Shown piece by piece: positions 7,901 through 12,029 of a DNA stretch of 12,029 nt. Numbering within the stretch: position 1 is the stretch's first letter; each line of letters begins with the position of its first letter. The notes under the pieces were generated by a model. That model did not search any database, was not told where the DNA came from, and saw nothing but the letters and a program-made list of their open reading frames with translations. Origin of the DNA: an uncultured Terrimonas sp. (GTDB taxonomy: Bacteria > Bacteroidota > Bacteroidia > Chitinophagales > Chitinophagaceae); assembly GCA_946886925.1 (NCBI GenBank), contig CAMPJQ010000030.1, positions 1-12,029 of the forward strand, given 5' to 3'. The position numbers and the translations under genes are program-made.

Positions 7901-7970
7901 CCTCAGAGGTGAAATGAGAGAGGTGAAAGGTGAATAGGCAATGGTGAATGATTCACTATTGACTATTACA
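7901..7970. repeat. Degenerate heptamer array with internal strand switch
   Basis: Seventy bases divide into ten 7-base units. GGTGAA followed by A or T starts at 7908, 7922, 7929 and 7943, all in the same 7-base phase. Counting by hand, neighbouring units agree at 37 of 63 positions, where about a quarter is expected by chance. From 7950 on the units appear as reverse complements (ATTCAC, ATTGAC). There is no reading frame across the region that looks like a gene. I recall similar heptamer-built spacers from other Bacteroidota genomes, but cannot check this here. Confidence 0.7.
7933..7967. repeat. 35-bp near-perfect palindrome inside the heptamer array
   Basis: The two halves mirror each other around position 7950 with 15 of 17 pairs matching: AATAG with CTATT, CAAT with ATTG, and GTGAAT with ATTCAC, separated by two single mismatches. 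As RNA this would form a hairpin after the exported-protein gene. It has no following U tract, so a role as intrinsic terminator is doubtful; it could stabilise the 3' end of the upstream mRNA or be a structural by-product of the repeat. Confidence 0.75.
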
Positions 7971-8030
7971 AAATGATACGGCATATTATGGTTAACTTAA
8001 CACTACTTTTTCACTACTTAATCATGTAAT

Positions 8031-8939
8031 GTGTTTGCGGTAACCATACTTGGCAATAATTCGGCGCTTCCTATGCACAACAGGCACCCTACCGCCCAGG
8101 TGGTTTATTATGAAGAGCACCTGTTTTTAGTAGATTGCGGGGAAGGCACACAGATACAAATGAGCCGCTACAAGATCCGGCGTAACCGTATTAAATACAT
8201 CTTTATCTCTCATTTGCATGGCGATCATTATTTTGGATTGCCAGGCTTACTGACCAGCTACGGACTGAACGGCCGCACGGAGGATCTTTGGATATTTTCA
8301 CCTCCATTGTTAAAAGAGATTATAGAAATACAATTTAAGGCTTCCGATACGCTGTTGCCATATTCTTTACATTTTGTTGCTATTCAAAAAGATGGAATAC
8401 TCATAGATGAGAAGAAGATAACTGTAAGCTGTTTTGCCGTAAGCCACCGTATTCCCTGCTGGGGTTTTCTGTTTAAAGAAAAGGAGAAGCCCTTAAAATT
8501 AAATAGTGATAAATTGAAAGCGTATGCTATCCCTTCTTCATTTTATCAGCGTCTGAAAATGGGTGAAGACTATATTACGCAAAGCGGAGAATTGCTAAAA
8601 AATGAATGGTTAACGCAACCGCCCGAAGTTGCTCAGAGCTATGCCTACTGTGCTGATACTTTATATGATGAAACCATTGCCGAAAAATGCAAAAATGCCA
8701 GCCTGCTATATCATGAAGCTACATATTTAGACGATCAGAGAGAAAAAGCCATGAGCCGTATGCACGCCACAAGCAGGCAGGCCGCAGCCATTGCATTAAA
8801 AGCCAATGCATGCAAACTGCTTATAGGCCATTTCAGCAGCAGGTATGAAACACTGGATGATTTTCTTAGGGAAGCACAGGATATTTTTCCAAATACAGAT
8901 TTAGCCACAGAAGGTGCAACTTATATTATACATAATTGA
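8031..8939 (+). CDS. rnz: Ribonuclease Z
   Basis: RNase Z is a zinc-dependent endonuclease of the metallo-beta-lactamase fold that cuts the 3' trailer from tRNA precursors. The 302 residues match the size of B. subtilis RNase Z (307). The signature HLHGDH at 61-66 gives His61, His63, Asp65 and His66. The other ligands follow in order: His139 in AVSHRIPCWGF, Asp209 in YCADT and His267 in GHFSSRY. HEAT at 228-231 and His245 in SRMHATS are typical of the family. Residues about 152-195 correspond to the flexible arm that binds tRNA. The start is GTG at 8031: an in-frame stop at 8019 lies just before it, and the two nearby ATGs lead into stops in other frames. Upstream is a repeat-bearing spacer, so it is probably transcribed alone. 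Confidence 0.96.
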   Translation: MFAVTILGNNSALPMHNRHPTAQVVYYEEHLFLVDCGEGTQIQMSRYKIRRNRIKYIFISHLHGDHYFGLPGLLTSYGLNGRTEDLWIFSPPLLKEIIEIQFKASDTLLPYSLHFVAIQKDGILIDEKKITVSCFAVSHRIPCWGFLFKEKEKPLKLNSDKLKAYAIPSSFYQRLKMGEDYITQSGELLKNEWLTQPPEVAQSYAYCADTLYDETIAEKCKNASLLYHEATYLDDQREKAMSRMHATSRQAAAIALKANACKLLIGHFSSRYETLDDFLREAQDIFPNTDLATEGATYIIHN

Positions 8940-9067
8940 CCACGATACTGTTTGAATGCATTATAAATCTTATTCTTAATATTAAAATAAATTATCCATC
9001 TTTAAAGAACAGTTTAGGTTGGCACGATTTTCTTTAAATTTTTTATTCATCTAAAATCAGAACTTGT
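8940..9067. promoter_or_regulatory. Spacer before the BON lipoprotein, partial sigma-54-like site
   Basis: This AT-rich 128-bp spacer holds no gene. TTGGCACG at 9019-9026 equals the -24 half of a sigma-54 promoter and lies about 40 bases before the lipoprotein ATG. The -12 half is not matched: the expected GC is TT here. I see no clean TTTG/TAnnTTTG promoter either. The promoter of the BON gene pair should be here, but its type is unclear. Confidence 0.25.
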
Positions 9068-9562
9068 ATGAAAAAAACACTTTATCGTTTGCTTCAGGTT
9101 TCTATGTTTGTTGCTATGGCCAGTATCTGGCTTTTTTCGTGTAAACCTAAAATAAGCGACCAGGACATAGAAACTAAAATTCAATCGAATTCCGCTTTAT
9201 CACATCTTGCAGTTACTGTAAAAGACGGAGTAGTTACGCTTAGTGGTGAAGCGAAAGACGAAGCTGACAGAACGAATAGCGAGGCCGCAGTTAAAAGTAT
9301 AGAAGGAGTAAAAGAAGTTATAAACAATACAACCATCGCACCGTCTCCTGCACCTGCACCTGTTGAAATTGCGGCAGATGATCCGTTAACAAAAGGAATT
9401 GCTGATGCGCTCAAAGATTTTCCAACTGTAAAAGCCACTGCAAATGATGGTGTAATTACTGTTACCGGCGAAACCACGGCTGCCAACTGGAAAAAAATTA
9501 AAATGGCATTGGATGGTTTAAAACCCAAAAAAGTTGATGCTACTGCTTTGAAAATTAATTAA
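9068..9562 (+). CDS. Lipoprotein with two BON domains
   Basis: The 164-residue protein begins with a lipoprotein signal: Lys-Lys, a hydrophobic stretch and the lipobox LFSC with Cys25 as the expected lipid-bearing residue. Two BON-type domains follow, at about 29-90 (with GVVTLSGEAKDEADR) and 106-163 (with GVITVTGETTAANWKK), joined by a Pro/Ala linker at 91-105. BON domains occur in periplasmic and membrane-associated proteins such as OsmY and are thought to bind phospholipid or other envelope surfaces. The exact role cannot be told from sequence. After lipidation it would sit in the inner or outer membrane facing the periplasm. It is followed after 15 bp by a gene with a BON-like and an SH3b domain, so the two are probably co-transcribed and may serve the envelope together, perhaps under stress as for OsmY. 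Confidence 0.88.
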   Translation: MKKTLYRLLQVSMFVAMASIWLFSCKPKISDQDIETKIQSNSALSHLAVTVKDGVVTLSGEAKDEADRTNSEAAVKSIEGVKEVINNTTIAPSPAPAPVEIAADDPLTKGIADALKDFPTVKATANDGVITVTGETTAANWKKIKMALDGLKPKKVDATALKIN

Positions 9563-9577
9563 CCTAAAAAAAATCTT

Positions 9578-9997
9578 ATGGCACTACAGGATAAATACAA
9601 ACAGTTGGTTGACACCGCAACTGCCTCGGGCGTAGCCAATTTACAGGTAAGAGAACAGGACGGCGTACTGTATATTGATGGCGAAGCGCCATCGGGAAGT
9701 GTAAAAGACCAGTTGTGGGATATATATGGAAAAATAGATCCCAATTTTTTAGCGGGTGATGTGGTAATGAATGTAAATGTAGCTACTGCGGTTGCTGGCG
9801 CTAAGGCTAAAGTAACCACCGAAACCTCTAATCTTAATATTCGTAAAGGCCCGGGAACCGATCAGCCTATTGTTGGAAAAGCGGCACATAACGAAATAGT
9901 AACGCTGGTTAGCAAAGCTAACGACCAGTGGTGGCTGGTTAGAACAGACGATGGAGAAGAAGGTTACGCTTACGCCCAATATTTAACAGTACAGTGA
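9578..9997 (+). CDS. Small BON-like and SH3b domain protein
   Basis: The 139-residue product has two parts. Residues 1-70 (DKYKQLVDTATASGV, then EQDGVLYIDGEAPSG and the segment KDQLWDIYGKIDPNF) look like the BON-like part found in Bacteroidota LysM/BON proteins. Residues about 77-138 form a bacterial SH3 domain, with the typical LNIRKGPG at 85-92, WWLVRT at 118-123 and GYAYAQYL at 129-136. SH3b domains usually bind cell-wall peptides outside the cytoplasm. No signal peptide or lipobox is visible, and the frame offers no better upstream start: the ATG is 15 bp after the BON lipoprotein. It may be exported by another route, stay in the cytoplasm or act through its partner; I cannot decide. A strong terminator lies 49 bp downstream, closing this two-gene unit. 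Confidence 0.85.
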   Translation: MALQDKYKQLVDTATASGVANLQVREQDGVLYIDGEAPSGSVKDQLWDIYGKIDPNFLAGDVVMNVNVATAVAGAKAKVTTETSNLNIRKGPGTDQPIVGKAAHNEIVTLVSKANDQWWLVRTDDGEEGYAYAQYLTVQ

Positions 9998-10046
9998 TTG
10001 CAAAAATATAAGAAAGCTGTAAAGTTGTTTTAAAGGCTATTTCATT

Positions 10047-10090
10047 TGCCACAGATTAGCAGATTTACCTGCCGGGTCTGTGGCATTTTT
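10047..10090 (+). terminator. Strong intrinsic terminator after the BON/SH3b unit
   Basis: TGCCACAGA (10047-10055) pairs perfectly with TCTGTGGCA (10077-10085), and five T follow directly (10086-10090). Inside the loop GCAG (10059-10062) pairs with CTGC (10069-10072), which makes the hairpin tighter. This is the best terminator in the window and separates the BON unit from leuC. Confidence 0.9.
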
Positions 10091-10175
10091 ATGTAATGCT
10101 ATATCCTGTTCATAACTGATGGCAGACGCCTGGCTAGAATAATTTATTGAATTTGCCAAAAATTTAAATTTAAAA

Positions 10176-10196
10176 CAGATAAATCCTGATTATCTG
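10176..10196. promoter_or_regulatory. Inverted repeat upstream of leuC
   Basis: CAGATAA (10176-10182) and TTATCTG (10190-10196) are perfect 7-base arms around a 7-base centre, 45 bases before the leuC ATG. The symmetry suits a dimeric regulator or a small hairpin in the leader. I know of no matching regulator and see no second copy, so chance remains possible in such AT-rich DNA. Confidence 0.3.
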
Positions 10197-10241
10197 GCTA
10201 TAATTTAAGAAATTTGCGGTTCTCTTTTAAATTCTTAAAAA

Positions 10242-11651
10242 ATGAGTAGTAAGCCAACAACATTATTTGATAAGGTGTGGGATTCCCATGTAGTTAGAAA
10301 GATTACGGATGGCCCCGATGTACTTTTTATTGACCGGCATTTTATTCATGAGGTAACCAGTCCGGTTGCATTTTTAAGCCTGGAACAGAGAGGGCTTCGG
10401 GTAATGTTTCCCGGTAAGACCTTTGCTACTGCAGATCACAATACGCCTACTATTAACCAGCATTTGCCGGTACAGGATCCGCTTTCTGCTATCCAGTTAA
10501 AAGCGCTGGAAACAAATTCCGGCAAATACGGCATTTCGCATTGGGGGTTGGGAAATCCCAAAAACGGGATCGTGCATGTGGTTGGACCCGAAAATGGTAT
10601 TACACAGCCTGGTATGACGATCGTTTGTGGTGATTCACATACTTCTACCCATGGTGCTTTTGGCGCTATTGCTTTTGGCATTGGTACTTCCGAAGTGGAG
10701 ATGGTACTTTCTTCGCAGTGCATTATGCAGCCCAAACCAAAGAAAATGCGCATCAATGTTAATGGCAAATTGGGTAAGGGCGTTACACCCAAGGATGTGG
10801 TGCTCTACATTATTTCAAAGCTAACAGCAGCGGGCGCTACCGGTTATTTCGTTGAATTTGCCGGAGATGTGTTTGCATATATGAGCATGGAAGGCCGCAT
10901 GACGGTTTGCAATATGAGCATTGAAATGGGTGCACGCGGAGGCATGATAGCACCGGATGAAACAACCTTTGTCTATATTAAAGGAAAAGATAAAGCGCCT
11001 AAAGGGGAAGCCTGGGACAAGGCGCTGGCTTACTGGAAATCGTTGAAAACAGACGATGGGGCCGGCTTTGACAAAGAATATCATTATAATGCAGCGGATA
11101 TTGAGCCCATGATCACCTTTGGTACCAATCCCGGCATGGGCATGGGTATCAGCAAGCGTATACCTGTGACGCAGGAGTCGGGAAGCGGCAAATCCAGCTA
11201 CGAAAAGTCGCTTAACTACATGGGCTTTCAGGAAGAGGATGGTATGCTGGGTAAAAAAGTGGATTATGTTTTTATTGGGAGTTGCACCAACGGTCGTATT
11301 GAAGATTTTCGGGCTTTCGCTTCTATTGTAAAAGGACGGAAGAAGGCCGATCATGTTACCGCATGGGTTGTTCCTGGTTCGCATGTAGTAGAGCAGCAAA
11401 TTAAAGAAGAAGGGATACTGGATATATTACAGGAAGCAGGCTTTGAACTGCGTCAACCCGGTTGTTCAGCATGCCTTGCAATGAATGATGATAAGATTCC
11501 TGCCGGCAAATATGCTGTAAGTACCAGTAACCGGAACTTTGAAGGAAGACAGGGGCCTGGTGCAAGAACGATGCTGGCAAGCCCCCTGGTGGCAGCGGCC
11601 GCAGCAGTTACCGGTGTGGTTACAGACCCGAGGGAACTGATTGCTGGATAA
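10242..11651 (+). CDS. leuC: 3-isopropylmalate dehydratase large subunit LeuC
   Basis: LeuC is the large, iron-sulphur-bearing subunit of isopropylmalate isomerase, which with LeuD converts 2-isopropylmalate to 3-isopropylmalate in leucine synthesis. The 469 residues align with E. coli LeuC (466) throughout: [12 protein letters not shown] at 30-41, KTFATADHN at 59-67, [14 protein letters not shown] at 129-142 and [14 protein letters not shown] at 427-440. The three ligands of the [4Fe-4S] cluster are Cys348 in IGSCTNGR and Cys408 and Cys411 in [10 protein letters not shown]. The ATG at 10242 gives the usual N terminus. leuD follows after 72 bp, and the two subunits are probably expressed together. 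The related aconitase and homoaconitase are excluded by length and by the separate small subunit next door. Confidence 0.97.
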   Translation: MSSKPTTLFDKVWDSHVVRKITDGPDVLFIDRHFIHEVTSPVAFLSLEQRGLRVMFPGKTFATADHNTPTINQHLPVQDPLSAIQLKALETNSGKYGISHWGLGNPKNGIVHVVGPENGITQPGMTIVCGDSHTSTHGAFGAIAFGIGTSEVEMVLSSQCIMQPKPKKMRINVNGKLGKGVTPKDVVLYIISKLTAAGATGYFVEFAGDVFAYMSMEGRMTVCNMSIEMGARGGMIAPDETTFVYIKGKDKAPKGEAWDKALAYWKSLKTDDGAGFDKEYHYNAADIEPMITFGTNPGMGMGISKRIPVTQESGSGKSSYEKSLNYMGFQEEDGMLGKKVDYVFIGSCTNGRIEDFRAFASIVKGRKKADHVTAWVVPGSHVVEQQIKEEGILDILQEAGFELRQPGCSACLAMNDDKIPAGKYAVSTSNRNFEGRQGPGARTMLASPLVAAAAAVTGVVTDPRELIAG

Positions 11652-11659
11652 GAGGTATG

Positions 11660-11722
11660 AGCGATCAGCCATCGGCTATTGGTATGAGGCTAAAACTATA
11701 AACTACAAATCACAAATCGAAA
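11660..11722. repeat. Degenerate heptamer array in the leuC-leuD spacer
   Basis: Sixty-three bases between leuC and leuD divide into nine 7-base units that end one base before the leuD ATG. The first two units (AGCGATC, AGCCATC) agree at 6 of 7 positions, and so do units six and seven (ACTATAA, ACTACAA). By hand count neighbouring units agree at 33 of 56 positions. The array drifts from a GC-containing type at the leuC side to an A-rich type at the leuD side, which leaves an A-rich leader before the leuD start. Confidence 0.6.
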
Positions 11723-11723
11723 C

Positions 11724-12029
11724 ATGGCTTACGATAAATTTACGATACTTAAAAGTACAGCGGTTCCAATGCCCATTGAAAATGTGGATACCGACCAGAT
11801 CATTCCTGCCCGCTTTTTAAAAGCAACGGAACGGAAGGGGTTTGGCGATAATCTCTTTCGCGACTGGCGGTACAATAATGATAATACACCTAAAAAGGAT
11901 TTTGTTTTGAATAACCCGATTTATTCGGGTAAAATATTGGTTGGCGGAAAAAACTTTGGCAGTGGCAGCAGTCGCGAACATGCGGCATGGGCTATTTACG
12001 ACTATGGGTTTCGTTGTGTGGTGTCAAGT
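11724..12029 (+). CDS. leuD: 3-isopropylmalate dehydratase small subunit LeuD (5' part)
   Basis: LeuD is the small subunit that completes the active site of isopropylmalate isomerase with LeuC. The window shows the first 102 codons without a stop; the gene is cut by the right edge, and the family usually has about 200 residues. Recognisable parts are [13 protein letters not shown] at 21-33 and the substrate-binding signature [15 protein letters not shown] at about 79-93, followed by [11 protein letters not shown]. The ATG at 11724 starts [16 protein letters not shown], the normal N terminus. It lies 72 bp after leuC behind a heptamer-repeat spacer, with an A-rich leader in place of a Shine-Dalgarno sequence. 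I see nothing unusual in the visible part. Confidence 0.96.
   Translation, partial: MAYDKFTILKSTAVPMPIENVDTDQIIPARFLKATERKGFGDNLFRDWRYNNDNTPKKDFVLNNPIYSGKILVGGKNFGSGSSREHAAWAIYDYGFRCVVSS

Larger units (their letters stand above)
7859..8030. other. Spacer between the exported-protein gene and rnz
   Basis: This 172-bp spacer holds a heptamer repeat and palindrome (7901-7970, listed separately). The remaining sequence, about 7971-8030, must contain or lead to the rnz promoter. TACTTTTT at about 8005 differs from the TAnnTTTG box by one base, but has no TTG at the right distance, so I make no promoter call. Confidence 0.4.
9998..10241. other. Spacer between the BON unit and leuC
   Basis: This 244-bp gap holds the terminator of the BON unit (10047-10090) and, close to leuC, an inverted repeat (10176-10196). 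From 10091 to 10241 it is very AT-rich. I looked for a TTTG/TAnnTTTG promoter for leuC and for a leader peptide with leucine codons and found neither in convincing form, although a promoter must lie here unless leuC is read from far upstream. Confidence 0.4.

Noticed and set aside
7901..7970. CRISPR array or insertion-sequence end
   Set aside because: The units are 7 bases, contiguous and degenerate, without spacers; there is no transposase or target duplication nearby.
10821..11399. A 192-codon open frame on the minus strand opposite leuC
   Set aside because: It is antisense to the conserved core of LeuC, and its product has no recognisable features.
11667..11677. AGCC/GGCT hairpin after leuC as terminator
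   Set aside because: It has a 4-bp stem and no T run, and leuD of the same enzyme follows directly.
1..12029. A previously undescribed defence, mobile or biosynthetic system
   Set aside because: All recognised genes are common metabolic or housekeeping genes with intact key residues; I found no nuclease-effector pair, toxin-antitoxin pair, integrase or biosynthetic cluster.

Overview
The window is ordinary chromosomal DNA from a member of the Bacteroidota, most likely a Chitinophagaceae-like environmental species. The clues are AT-rich spacers without Shine-Dalgarno sequences, promoter elements of the TAnnTTTG type, a Nudix-type sugar regulator heading an arabinose operon (the AraR arrangement known from Bacteroides), and a Bacteroidota-style SH3b protein. 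This placement is inferred from gene content and style, not from a marker gene.

Positions 131-4898 (minus strand) hold an L-arabinose operon read in the order Nudix regulator, araB, araD, araA, with gaps of 39-56 bp. The three enzymes convert L-arabinose to L-ribulose (AraA), L-ribulose 5-phosphate (AraB) and D-xylulose 5-phosphate (AraD). Divergently on the plus strand lies galM (aldose 1-epimerase), which supplies the right sugar anomer. No sugar transporter is present. A good TTTG/TATATTTG promoter for the operon lies at 4925-4958.

Positions 6328-7858 (plus) hold peptide deformylase (def), overlapped by 11 bp by a TTG-started gene for an exported protein of unknown function. Position 8031 starts rnz (RNase Z, tRNA 3' processing) with a GTG codon. 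Positions 9068-9997 are a two-gene unit: a lipoprotein with two BON domains and a small protein with a BON-like part and an SH3b domain. A strong intrinsic terminator follows at 10047-10090. Positions 10242-12029 carry leuC and the start of leuD (isopropylmalate isomerase of leucine synthesis); leuD runs off the right edge.

I see no phage, transposon, CRISPR array, tRNA, rRNA or evident defence system, and nothing I would call a new system. The least expected signal is in the spacers. Two of them (7901-7970 and 11660-11722), and weakly a third (2454-2481), are built of degenerate 7-base units. In the first the units switch strand in the middle and make a 35-bp near-palindrome. The unknown exported protein and the SH3b protein without a visible signal peptide are the genes most worth a second look.
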